This document shows positions 7,686-15,791 of a DNA stretch of 57,880 bases, piece by piece (positions within the stretch are counted from its first letter, which is position 1; the number at the start of each line of letters is the position of its first letter). Below the pieces are notes generated by a model. The model worked only from the letters and a program-made list of their open reading frames with translations. It was not told the DNA's origin and searched no databases. Location of the stretch: the NCBI GenBank assembly GCA_028280855.1, contig JANQLA010000082.1, positions 1 through 57,880 of the forward strand. Reading direction: 5' to 3'. This DNA comes from Melioribacteraceae bacterium (lineage in GTDB: Bacteria > Bacteroidota > Ignavibacteria > Ignavibacteriales > Melioribacteraceae). The translations under genes and the position numbers were made by a program.

Positions 7686-8894
7686 TTATTTTAAATATGT
7701 AATAATCTTCATCTTCGTATGCAATGTTTTATGAACCGGGCATCGGTCGGCAATTTCAAGTAATCTCTGTTTCTGTTCTTCATCCAAATTACCAACAAGT
7801 TCTATTTGTCGTTCAATTGTATCTATTTTGCTGTCTCTTGTGTCGCATTCTTCGCAATCTTGTTTGTAAATTTTTTCATGCGACAGGTGAACACGTACTT
7901 CTTTCAAAACCCATTTTTTCCTGTCGGCGTACATTCGCAGTGTCATACTGGTACAAGCGCCAAGCGCTGAAAGCAAGTATCCATAGGGCGTCGGACCAAA
8001 GTTATTACCTCCGACTGATTCCGGTTCATCTGCCGTTAATCTGTGTCCGCCTGCATTAATTTGCGTTGTATAGCCATCCTGGGTAGTTTCAACAACTACC
8101 TGCTGCGAAGTTTTAAGATCATCCTCTTCTGCAACTTCCACATAACGAGAAGCCCACGATGAAATAACTTCTCCTACATAAACAGAGTCTTTTTTGTTTG
8201 TTAATAAATGATCGGCGCCATCGAGAGAAACAAAACTGCGGGGATGCTTCGCTGCTTTATAAATGCTTGTCGCGTTATCAATAGATACTGTTTCATCCTG
8301 AGGGGAGTGAAGTACAAGAAGCGCTTTACCAAGGCTTCTAATATTATCTTTGCTGTTGGCTTTATCAACATCATCGAGGAATTGCTTCTTTATTGTAAAT
8401 GGTCGCCCGGCCAAATTAACTTTAGCCTCACCGTCCGCTTCTATTTTATCTATATCCGAAGCAAACAAATGTTTGACATGTGCAGGGTTATAAGGAGCCC
8501 CTATAGTAGCAACTGCTTTAACCGATTCCAACCGTGAAGCAGCAACAAGTACAGCCGCTCCGCCTAAAGAATGTCCTATAAGTATTGATGGAGATTCGTA
8601 ATTCCCGCCAATATAATCCGCCGCCGAAATTAAGTCGTCAATATTTGTTGAGAATGAAGTGTCTGCAAAGTCACCTTCGCTTTCCCCAAGACCGGTAAAG
8701 TCGAAACGCAATACAGCTATCCCGTTTTTAGTAAGCGCACGACTAATGTTTGTAACTGCATTCAAATTTTTTGAGCAGGTAAAACAGTGTGCAAATATTG
8801 CACAAGCCTTTGGGTGCCTGTCAACCGGTAATTCTAATCGCGCCGATAACGTATAACCGGTTTTATTTTGAAACGTAACACGTTTTGTTTTCAT
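7686..8894 (-). CDS. Alpha/beta hydrolase fused to an OsmC domain
   Basis: A 402-residue two-domain protein. Residues 1-245 are an alpha/beta hydrolase with nucleophile Ser109 in GHSLGG, acid Asp200 (HSPQDETV) and His229 (GADHLL). Residues 265-400 are an OsmC/Ohr-type domain with the two redox cysteines Cys314 (GACTS) and Cys385 (CPVHK). OsmC/Ohr proteins reduce organic hydroperoxides with thiols. This fusion is a known architecture in proteobacteria and FCB bacteria; how the hydrolase serves the peroxidase is not known to me. The extra Cys347/Cys350 pair in QDCEECD may be a further metal or redox site. Confidence 0.9.
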   Translation of the reverse strand: MKTKRVTFQNKTGYTLSARLELPVDRHPKACAIFAHCFTCSKNLNAVTNISRALTKNGIAVLRFDFTGLGESEGDFADTSFSTNIDDLISAADYIGGNYESPSILIGHSLGGAAVLVAASRLESVKAVATIGAPYNPAHVKHLFASDIDKIEADGEAKVNLAGRPFTIKKQFLDDVDKANSKDNIRSLGKALLVLHSPQDETVSIDNATSIYKAAKHPRSFVSLDGADHLLTNKKDSVYVGEVISSWASRYVEVAEEDDLKTSQQVVVETTQDGYTTQINAGGHRLTADEPESVGGNNFGPTPYGYLLSALGACTSMTLRMYADRKKWVLKEVRVHLSHEKIYKQDCEECDTRDSKIDTIERQIELVGNLDEEQKQRLLEIADRCPVHKTLHTKMKIITYLK

Positions 8895-8914
8895 TAGTTA
8901 CTCACATTGTTTGA

Positions 8915-10141
8915 TTATTCTAATTTAGCCAGCAAGTTCTTATAAAAATCATAAATTGATAAATCAAAACTGCTGTATAAATCTAAAACTTCTTGCTTAG
9001 CTATATTGTCTTTTAATTTCCACTTGTTCAGTTTGTCGTCAACCCGTGAAAATATTTCCTTCTCAAAAGGATGTATTTGCTGATAAATTCCATTTCCATC
9101 GGTGTTCATAACAGCTGTCAGGTTTATATATTTTTTCCCCGATCCTCTTTTAATCGGGAAACATTTCTCTTTTAGTTTTAGCGAATTATCGCAAAGAGGC
9201 GCATTGCCCGAATTATCCGGCACAACACTTTTTGGTAAATTTTCTCCCGCAGCAACCCATGTCGGAATGGCAACCGAAGTAAGCGGAAAGCCAAGGATTG
9301 TCCAGATTGTCGTTAGTGAAGGATTTTCATCCTTTTTTACACCTTTAACTAAAATGGTGGATACAGATGTATTTCTTACAATATAATCCTGAAAAGCAAC
9401 AAATTTTGGTCGGGAACTTGAAACTATTTCATTTTCGAGATTGATTCCAGTTAATGAATGATCAAGGGAACGGCTCATTTTCTGAAGCAAGAATTTATAG
9501 TCGAGGTTATTCGATGCAGCCGCGTTGTAAAATAATTTCTCGGCGGTTAAATATCGTATATACCCGTATCCGTCATCCTGCGATCCGTTAAAAGAATAGT
9601 TGGTTCTGATTATATATCCAAAGGGCGCTATATTAGAATCATTTGCGTCAACTTTCTTGTATCCGAAATTATCGCACTCGTAGTAAGCACAGCCGCCGTT
9701 TGCATCTATTACACCAAAATTCGCCTCAACGCCTAGCGGTTTCGGAAGCTCGTCTAACAGCTTTTCAAAATCTTCCAGGGATGCACATTGTTGTAAAGCA
9801 AGCTTCATTACTATACCTTCCCGGTCAACAATTTTTGTTGTATCATCTACCGGTTTCAAATTGTATGAAGCGCTATTCATGATGGCAAACCCGGTGCTGT
9901 TACTGCCTCCCCAGACTTCCTTTCCTTCTATATCTACGGAATTAATAAGCCCTATATAATCGTATTTACCATCGGTAAAATACATCAGTTTATTCTGTTC
10001 GAACGATGAATCCCGGTGCTTTACTAAAATAGGTCGACCATCGGCAGTATGTTTACCGGAGATTATTGCTGTAGTACAGCAATACCCGGTGACTGAAATA
10101 ATCAAACTAAATAAAACTACGATTGTTTTTCTCGATAACAT
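8915..10141 (-). CDS. Exported Ntn-type amide hydrolase (C45/choloylglycine-hydrolase-like)
   Basis: A 408-residue protein with a signal peptide (residues 1-20). The mature protein begins with a Cys-Cys-Thr-Thr sequence, followed by DGRPILVKHRDSS and GSNSTGFAIMNSASY. That arrangement fits linear-amide C-N hydrolases of the Ntn superfamily, in which an N-terminal Cys exposed by processing is the nucleophile. The substrate (acyl amide, bile-salt-like or peptide) cannot be determined. It is divergent from dnaN, with the candidate replication origin between them. Confidence 0.7.
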   Translation of the reverse strand: MLSRKTIVVLFSLIISVTGYCCTTAIISGKHTADGRPILVKHRDSSFEQNKLMYFTDGKYDYIGLINSVDIEGKEVWGGSNSTGFAIMNSASYNLKPVDDTTKIVDREGIVMKLALQQCASLEDFEKLLDELPKPLGVEANFGVIDANGGCAYYECDNFGYKKVDANDSNIAPFGYIIRTNYSFNGSQDDGYGYIRYLTAEKLFYNAAASNNLDYKFLLQKMSRSLDHSLTGINLENEIVSSSRPKFVAFQDYIVRNTSVSTILVKGVKKDENPSLTTIWTILGFPLTSVAIPTWVAAGENLPKSVVPDNSGNAPLCDNSLKLKEKCFPIKRGSGKKYINLTAVMNTDGNGIYQQIHPFEKEIFSRVDDKLNKWKLKDNIAKQEVLDLYSSFDLSIYDFYKNLLAKLE

Positions 10142-10251
10142 TCCGTTTACTCCGAATTTTTATAACAATTTTATACTAGAACTTTCTGAAATAGAGAACT
10201 AATTCGAGCACTAAATTGTGTTAAAAATATTGTTAATAAATCCCTTTTTGA

Positions 10252-10260
10252 TGTGGATAA
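10252..10260 (-). promoter_or_regulatory. DnaA box (perfect consensus)
   Basis: TTATCCACA on the minus strand, an exact match to the consensus DnaA-binding 9-mer. Confidence 0.65.
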
Positions 10261-10329
10261 GTTACTAAATTAATGTTAGTTACTACCAATTATTAGTTAT
10301 AGTGGAACAACTAAGCTGCTGCGTCAAAG

Positions 10330-10338
10330 TTATTCACA
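10330..10338 (+). promoter_or_regulatory. DnaA box (TTATNCACA match)
   Basis: TTATTCACA on the plus strand, matching the TTATNCACA consensus. Confidence 0.6.
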
Positions 10339-10392
10339 TAATTTGCCTAATAAAATTCATCGTAACCCTATTATATTTAACGAGTTAAAAAG

Positions 10393-10401
10393 TTATCCAC
10401 A
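10393..10401 (+). promoter_or_regulatory. DnaA box (perfect consensus)
   Basis: TTATCCACA on the plus strand, exact consensus, 17 bases left of the AT-rich stretch. Confidence 0.65.
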
Positions 10402-10465
10402 TACTCACACCGTTATTAATTATTAATAATATTTAAAAGTATATCTAATTTAAAATAATAAGCTG

Positions 10466-10474
10466 TGTGAACAA
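10466..10474 (-). promoter_or_regulatory. Weak DnaA box
   Basis: TTGTTCACA on the minus strand, one mismatch from TTATNCACA, on the right side of the AT-rich stretch. Confidence 0.4.
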
Positions 10475-10559
10475 CTGTAAGTCCTTTAATTTATTGGAAA
10501 TACAAGGTTTTTTTAGATATATTTCTATGTTAAAATAAATCAAATTCCCGGAGAATCTA

Positions 10560-11690
10560 ATGGAATTCAAAGTCAACAGTAAAGAGCTCGAAAAGCTATT
10601 AACTAAGATTATTCCTGCCGTCCCAACAAGAACTCCAATGCCAATTTTAGAAAACTTCCTGTTCGAAATTAAGGATGGAATGTTAACCATTTACGCTACG
10701 GATTTGGAAATTTCCCTTAAGTCGTCAATCAATATAGTAGCGGATGATAATTCAAATATTGTTGTTCCTGCAAAATTGTTATACGATGTAGTTCGTTCAC
10801 TCGGCGATACAACAATCCATTTTGAAATATCGGGCGACGGTAAACTAAACCTTTCCACGGATAACGGGCAGTATGTTTTGAGCTATTTAGATTCCAGCGA
10901 GTTTCCGGAAATTCCATCCTTCCCCGAAGAAAATGAAAGCGATGATTTGGCTGAGACATCGATTATCGGATTAGATCTGAAAGAAGCATTGGACAGAACC
11001 GCCTTTGCGATGAGTAAAGAAGAGATGCGTCCGGCAATGATGGGTACTTTATTCGAATTTATTGAAGAAGGATTGCGCTTTGTTTCAACCGACGGACACA
11101 GGCTGGTAAACTTTTTAAATAAAAAGATATCGCATGATATTGATAATCAATACATCGTTCCTGAAAAAGCGATTTCCGTTCTCCAAAAAGTTGTCGATGA
11201 AAAAGACGTTAAGTTATATATGAGCAAAACTCATATATCATTTAAGTTGAGCGATATCGAACTTATTACACGTTTAATTGGCCAGAAATATCCAGACTAT
11301 AAGAGCGTAATTCCATTAGAGAACGAGTTTTTAATGACGGTTGAAACAAAGGAATTACACAGCGCAATTAAACGAATGATGCTCTTTTCAACGTCAAATA
11401 CACGACGCGTAAAGTTTTCGATTAATGAAAATAATTTAGAAATATCAGCCGAAGATCTTGATATAGGCGCTTCGGGTAAAGAAAATATTAAATGCGAATA
11501 CGGCGGTGATCCCATTGATATTGGTTTTAACTCTGCTTATGTAAATGATATTTTGAGTCATCTTTCGGCTGAAAAAGAAATTGTGTTCAGGCTGCATTCA
11601 CCAACAAAAGCTGTAATCGTTGTTCCAAAAGAAGCAAGGGAAAACGAAGACTTAATGATGTTGATTATGCCTGTTCGATTAAATAACTGA
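10560..11690 (+). CDS. dnaN: DNA polymerase III beta sliding clamp
   Basis: A 376-residue protein of the length and three-domain layout of DnaN. It starts MEFKVNSKELEKLL and shows the typical TPMPILENFLF, RTAFAMSKEEMRPAMMG and STDGHRLV segments, ending with the MLIMPVRL C-terminus that forms the protein-binding pocket. It forms the ring that tethers the replicative polymerase to DNA. A GGAG ribosome-binding site precedes the ATG. It heads the operon dnaN-recF-DUF721-gyrB-MNT-HEPN-gyrA and lies just right of the candidate origin; recF starts 2 bases after its stop. Confidence 0.97.
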   Translation: MEFKVNSKELEKLLTKIIPAVPTRTPMPILENFLFEIKDGMLTIYATDLEISLKSSINIVADDNSNIVVPAKLLYDVVRSLGDTTIHFEISGDGKLNLSTDNGQYVLSYLDSSEFPEIPSFPEENESDDLAETSIIGLDLKEALDRTAFAMSKEEMRPAMMGTLFEFIEEGLRFVSTDGHRLVNFLNKKISHDIDNQYIVPEKAISVLQKVVDEKDVKLYMSKTHISFKLSDIELITRLIGQKYPDYKSVIPLENEFLMTVETKELHSAIKRMMLFSTSNTRRVKFSINENNLEISAEDLDIGASGKENIKCEYGGDPIDIGFNSAYVNDILSHLSAEKEIVFRLHSPTKAVIVVPKEARENEDLMMLIMPVRLNN

Positions 11691-11692
11691 CA

Positions 11693-12805
11693 ATGATTTT
11701 AAGTTCTATTGGTCTTAAAAATTTTCGCTTACATTGTAATACTCAAATAGAATTCTCAGAAGACCTTAACTATATAATCGGAGGAAACGGACAGGGTAAA
11801 ACGACTTTGCTTGAGGCTGTGTATTATTTATGCACGACAAAAAGCCTTAGTCAGTCGCAGGATTCGGAAGCAGTTAGTTTTAATGAAAAGTTTTTTGAAA
11901 TAAGTGGTTTATTTAAGGACTTGACTGAAAATAGAATACAAGCGTATTACGATTTAGAGAATAATAAGAAGTCATTTTTTGTCAACGATAAACAGGTTTA
12001 CAGGGCGTCATCAATTATAGGAAGGTTTCCGGTTGTTACGCTGGTACAATCCGATCACGCTATTACACAGGGAGCGCCGGCAGAAAGAAGAAAATTTGTT
12101 GATTCCATTATTTCGCAAGCCAGCGAAACGTATCTTAACATTTTACTAGATTATAATAGAACTTTGCGACAGCGATCTTCTCTTCTAACGCGCATTAAAG
12201 AAACCAATGATCAGACTTTATTTATTCAACTTGAGGCTTGGAGTGAAACGCTGGTTAAATTAGGAACTGAGTTAGTAAAACACAGAATCAAATTTATTAG
12301 AGAATTTAATTCTTATATGGCTGAAGCATATAACAACATAATGGAAGGAAATGAAAAACCCGGTATAGAATATTCGTTTACCGGTACTAATGATGAAAAT
12401 AAAGTTGAAGAAATATTTAATGAAGAACTTAACAGACTTAAACGAGACGAATTAATTCGGGCAAAAAACCTTGTTGGTCCTCACAGAGATGATTTTCACT
12501 TTTACATCAATGGATATGAGTTACGAAAATACGGCTCGCAGGGACAGCACAAAACATTCCAGATAGCTTTGAGGTTCGGACAATTTTTTTACATGAAGGA
12601 TACGTTGGGAAGAACGCCGGTATTTTTGATGGATGACGTATTTGGCGAACTTGATACTTATAGAGCCAATAAGATAAGTCATTATCTGAAAAAAATAGGA
12701 CAGGCTTTTATAACGATGACGGACTTTTCAAATATTGAAGGAATTAACATCAGCGGCAACGATAAAACATTATATGTGAATAACGGCGTAGTAACTTATG
12801 CCTAA
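11693..12805 (+). CDS. recF: DNA replication and repair protein RecF
   Basis: A 370-residue SMC-like ATPase. The Walker A motif is GGNGQGKTTLLEA near residue 30. A QGQHKTFQIALRF signature lies near residue 280, and FLMDDVFGELD is the Walker B/D-loop. RecF helps load RecA at single-stranded gaps via RecO and RecR. It begins right after dnaN and overlaps the DUF721 gene by 8 bases, consistent with a tightly coupled replication operon. Confidence 0.96.
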   Translation: MILSSIGLKNFRLHCNTQIEFSEDLNYIIGGNGQGKTTLLEAVYYLCTTKSLSQSQDSEAVSFNEKFFEISGLFKDLTENRIQAYYDLENNKKSFFVNDKQVYRASSIIGRFPVVTLVQSDHAITQGAPAERRKFVDSIISQASETYLNILLDYNRTLRQRSSLLTRIKETNDQTLFIQLEAWSETLVKLGTELVKHRIKFIREFNSYMAEAYNNIMEGNEKPGIEYSFTGTNDENKVEEIFNEELNRLKRDELIRAKNLVGPHRDDFHFYINGYELRKYGSQGQHKTFQIALRFGQFFYMKDTLGRTPVFLMDDVFGELDTYRANKISHYLKKIGQAFITMTDFSNIEGINISGNDKTLYVNNGVVTYA

Positions 12806-13085
12806 GAAAACATATAAAAGCATAAGCGAAATAATTGATAAAGAAAAAGAATTTGAGAAAATAAGGAAGAAAGCAAAAGAACACGATGTTGTCCAAGCGT
12901 TTAAGGTGATATTTCCGGACCTGGCAAATTTGGCAATAGCAAAAAAAGTAGAAAAAGGAATTTTGTTTTTAAGGGTAGAAAACTCGGTTTGGAGAAGCGA
13001 ACTTAACTTTAACAAAGTTAAACTCGTAGAAAAAATTAATAATTACTTTCATGAACAGTTAATTAAAACAATAAAATTTTTGTAA
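12798..13085 (+). CDS. DUF721/DciA-like protein
   Basis: A 95-residue basic protein between recF and gyrB, the usual place for DUF721 (DciA-related) proteins. It has the N-terminal ISEIIDKE helix and the VEKGILFLRVENSVWRSELNF segment typical of the family. DciA proteins help load or operate the replicative helicase in bacteria lacking DnaC. The family call rests on position plus this segment; function in this organism is inferred. Confidence 0.85.
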   Translation: MPKKTYKSISEIIDKEKEFEKIRKKAKEHDVVQAFKVIFPDLANLAIAKKVEKGILFLRVENSVWRSELNFNKVKLVEKINNYFHEQLIKTIKFL

Positions 13086-13112
13086 GACTAAGACAAACTT
13101 GTAGGTGAAATT

Positions 13113-15065
13113 TTGGCAAAGAATGTAACAAACGGTGATAACTATACCGCACGTAATATTAATATTTTAAAGGGGCTTGAAGCCGTAAGAAAGCGTCCTG
13201 CAATGTACATTGGCGACGTTACCTCACGCGGTTTACATCACCTGGTAAACGAAGTTGTTGATAACAGTATCGACGAAGCATTGGCCGGTTATAACGACAA
13301 GGTGATAATCACACTCAATAAAGACGGTAGTGTTACTGTAGAGGATAAGGGGCGCGGAATACCGGTAGATATTCATCCGGTGGAAAAGGTATCGGCGCTT
13401 GAAGTTGTTATGACAGTACTTCATGCAGGCGGGAAGTTCGATAAAGATTCGTACAAAGTATCAGGCGGCTTGCACGGCGTTGGTGTTTCGGTAGTCAACG
13501 CTTTATCGGAGTGGCTTAAAGTAGAAGTATACAGGGACGGCAGAATCTATCAGCAGGAATACAAAAAAGGCATTCCACAGTACAAAGTAAAAGAAGTAGG
13601 TAAGGTAAAAAGTAAAACAGGTACAAAAGTTACCTTTAAACCGGATACAGAAATTTTTACTACAACAAAATTCAAGTTCGAAACCTTAGCCGAAAGAATG
13701 CGCGAACTCGCTTACCTTAACAAAACTATCTCGATTGCACTTAAAGATGAGATAGAAGGTGAAGAAGAGGTTTACCATTACAAGGGCGGGTTAGTCGAAT
13801 TTGTAAAGTACCTTGATGAAACACGGAACTCTTTGCATAAACCGGTATTTATCGAAGGCGAAAAAGAAAATACCCCTGTCGAAATAGCTTTCGAGTATAG
13901 CGATGCATACTCAGATAATATTTTATCCTATGTTAATAATATAAATACTCATGAAGGCGGAACACACCTATCCGGTTTCAAAACAGCTTTCACTCGAACT
14001 CTAAACAACTACGCGTACAAAAACAAACTTATCAAAGAAAATTCAAAAATTACGCTTACAGGGGATGACTTTAGAGAAGGCTTAACAGCGGTAATTTCGG
14101 TTAAAGTGATGGAACCTCAGTTCGAAGGACAAACGAAAACCAAGCTTGGCAATGGCGAAGTAAAAGGCGTGGTTGAAACTATTGTGGGCGAAAAACTTGC
14201 AGAGTACCTGGAAGAACATCCGGCTGTTGGAAGAAAAATAATTGACAAGTGTACACGCGCTGCCGAAGCCAGGATGGCCGCCCGTAAAGCACGCGAACTT
14301 GTGCGTAGGAAAAACGCCCTGGACACGATGCACCTGCCGGGTAAACTTGCAGACTGCTCAATTACCGATCCGGAGCACTGCGAAATTTACATTGTAGAGG
14401 GCGACTCTGCAGGGGGCTCCGCTAAACAAGGACGCGACCGAAGGTTTCAGGCGATACTCCCGCTTAGGGGAAAAATTCTAAATGTGGAAAAAGCAAAGAT
14501 CAATAAGATACTTGAAAACAACGAGATCAAATCTATTGTTGCTGCACTTGGATCAGGCATCGGTTCGGATTTTGACGCTGAGAAAGTTCGTTATGGAAAA
14601 ATTATTATAATGACCGATGCCGACGTTGACGGAAGTCATATAAGAACTCTGCTCTTAACTTTTTTCTACCGGCACATGAGAGATCTTGTTGCTACCGGAA
14701 AGGTTTACATTGCTCAGCCACCGCTGTATAAAGTGAAAAAAGGTAAAGAAGAGATATATGCTTATGACGACGACGAACGCGATAAAGTGATTGCGCGATT
14801 TAGAGGTAACGGTAAGTCAGCAGAACTTGACGAAAACGGATTGCCAAAAGGCGTAAACATATCGCGCTATAAAGGTCTTGGCGAGATGAATCCCGATCAA
14901 CTTTGGGAAACAACCATGAATCCCGAAACGCGCACAGTGCTGCAGGTAAACTTAGAAAGTGCGGCAGCGGCGGACAAAATATTCGAAACATTGATGGGCG
15001 ATTCGGTTGAACCGAGAAGAGCTTTTATAGAAAAGCACGCAAAGTATGCTAACCTGGATGTATAA
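13113..15065 (+). CDS. gyrB: DNA gyrase subunit B
   Basis: A 650-residue type IIA topoisomerase ATPase subunit. It shows KRPAMYIGD, the ATP-lid and GHKL motifs ([37 protein letters not shown]) and the TOPRIM motifs [15 protein letters not shown] and [10 protein letters not shown]. It powers negative supercoiling with GyrA. The length is that of the short bacterial GyrB form. Translation starts at TTG (13113), giving MAKN. Its TAA stop overlaps by one base with the ATG of the MNT gene (TAATG), linking their translation. Confidence 0.97.
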   Translation: MAKNVTNGDNYTARNINILKGLEAVRKRPAMYIGDVTSRGLHHLVNEVVDNSIDEALAGYNDKVIITLNKDGSVTVEDKGRGIPVDIHPVEKVSALEVVMTVLHAGGKFDKDSYKVSGGLHGVGVSVVNALSEWLKVEVYRDGRIYQQEYKKGIPQYKVKEVGKVKSKTGTKVTFKPDTEIFTTTKFKFETLAERMRELAYLNKTISIALKDEIEGEEEVYHYKGGLVEFVKYLDETRNSLHKPVFIEGEKENTPVEIAFEYSDAYSDNILSYVNNINTHEGGTHLSGFKTAFTRTLNNYAYKNKLIKENSKITLTGDDFREGLTAVISVKVMEPQFEGQTKTKLGNGEVKGVVETIVGEKLAEYLEEHPAVGRKIIDKCTRAAEARMAARKARELVRRKNALDTMHLPGKLADCSITDPEHCEIYIVEGDSAGGSAKQGRDRRFQAILPLRGKILNVEKAKINKILENNEIKSIVAALGSGIGSDFDAEKVRYGKIIIMTDADVDGSHIRTLLLTFFYRHMRDLVATGKVYIAQPPLYKVKKGKEEIYAYDDDERDKVIARFRGNGKSAELDENGLPKGVNISRYKGLGEMNPDQLWETTMNPETRTVLQVNLESAAAADKIFETLMGDSVEPRRAFIEKHAKYANLDV

Positions 15066-15391
15066 TGATTTCCAATGCAACCATTGAAAATATAGTTAAT
15101 GAAATTGTTAAAGGATTTGATCCGGAAAAAATTATTCTTTTTGGATCTTACGCCAGGGATGAAGCGAATGAAAACTCAGATTTGGATTTATTAGTTATTC
15201 AACGTGAAAAATTTAATAAAAGCAAATCTCGTTTTAAGCAAATAAATAGAATCTGTGATTTAATTGATAAACATATGGTTCCCGGCGACGTGCTGGTTTA
15301 TAATATTGATGAGTTTGAACATTGGAAAAATTCTATAAACCATGTGATAGGCAGATGCAGTAGAGAAGGAAAAATTCTTTTTGAAAAGTAA
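15065..15391 (+). CDS. Minimal nucleotidyltransferase (MNT) inserted between gyrB and gyrA
   Basis: A 108-residue pol-beta-type nucleotidyltransferase with Gly27-Ser28-Tyr-Ala-Arg and, after exactly ten residues, Asp39-x-Asp41 (SDLDLLVI), the intact GSx10DxD site. Its ATG overlaps the gyrB stop (TAATG), and it is followed by a HEPN gene overlapping by 11 bases. It is therefore embedded in the gyrase operon and translated with it. As an MntA-like protein it would be the antitoxin of the pair. No mobile-element ends or direct repeats flank the insert. Confidence 0.85.
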   Translation: MISNATIENIVNEIVKGFDPEKIILFGSYARDEANENSDLDLLVIQREKFNKSKSRFKQINRICDLIDKHMVPGDVLVYNIDEFEHWKNSINHVIGRCSREGKILFEK

Positions 15392-15764
15392 TCACGAAAT
15401 ATTACTTGTAAAAGCGAAGAACGATTTAACAGCTCTAGAAGGAATGTTAGAAAAGCCTGAAAAATTCTCGGAGGATATTTTCGGGTTTCATGCCCAACAA
15501 TGTGTTGAGAAAACTATTAAAGCATACCTTAGTAAGAATGAAATTGAATTTAAACTTACTCATAACTTGGGATTGCTTTTTAATCAAGTTAGGGAAACGA
15601 ACGCTGAGATAGCCGATAAATTCGATTCTTTGCGAAGTCTTAGACCCTTCGCAGTTGAGTTTAGATATGATATTGAATTTGAAGAGGGAAACATAGATAG
15701 GCGAAAAGTGTTCGATGATGTAAATAACTTTTACAAGTTCATTGAAAAAATCATTTTAGAGTAA
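15381..15764 (+). CDS. HEPN-domain protein embedded in the gyrase operon
   Basis: A 127-residue HEPN protein. The FHAQQCVEKTIKAYL helix (near residue 37) is a hallmark of the HEPN family, followed by THNLGLLFNQV and the C-terminal RPFAVEFRYD segment. It starts with TTG inside the 3' end of the MNT gene (11-base overlap), again a weak coupled start. gyrA follows after 27 bases, so gyrB, MNT, HEPN and gyrA are probably one transcript. A canonical Arg-x4-His-x-Tyr motif is not evident, so RNase activity is unproven. Confidence 0.82.
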   Translation: MKSNHEILLVKAKNDLTALEGMLEKPEKFSEDIFGFHAQQCVEKTIKAYLSKNEIEFKLTHNLGLLFNQVRETNAEIADKFDSLRSLRPFAVEFRYDIEFEEGNIDRRKVFDDVNNFYKFIEKIILE

Positions 15765-15791
15765 TTATACAAAAGAGAGTACAGAGTATTT

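Larger units (their letters stand above)
10200..10530. other. Candidate chromosomal replication origin (oriC) with DnaA boxes
   Basis: The 418-base gap between the amidohydrolase gene and dnaN has four DnaA-box-like 9-mers. They are TTATCCACA on the minus strand at 10252-10260, TTATTCACA at 10330-10338, TTATCCACA at 10393-10401, and the near match TTGTTCACA on the minus strand at 10466-10474. A very AT-rich stretch at about 10418-10460 could be the unwinding element. Position next to dnaN-recF-gyrB fits an origin. dnaA itself is absent. The same sites could instead mediate DnaA control of dnaN. Confidence 0.65.

Noticed and set aside
13233-14361. Opposite-strand reading frames inside gyrB and other long genes
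   Set aside because: They mirror strongly conserved genes and show no independent protein family features.
15065-15764. MNT/HEPN pair as a recent mobile-element insertion in the gyrase operon
   Set aside because: No terminal repeats, target duplication or transposase are present, and the junctions are tight coding overlaps.
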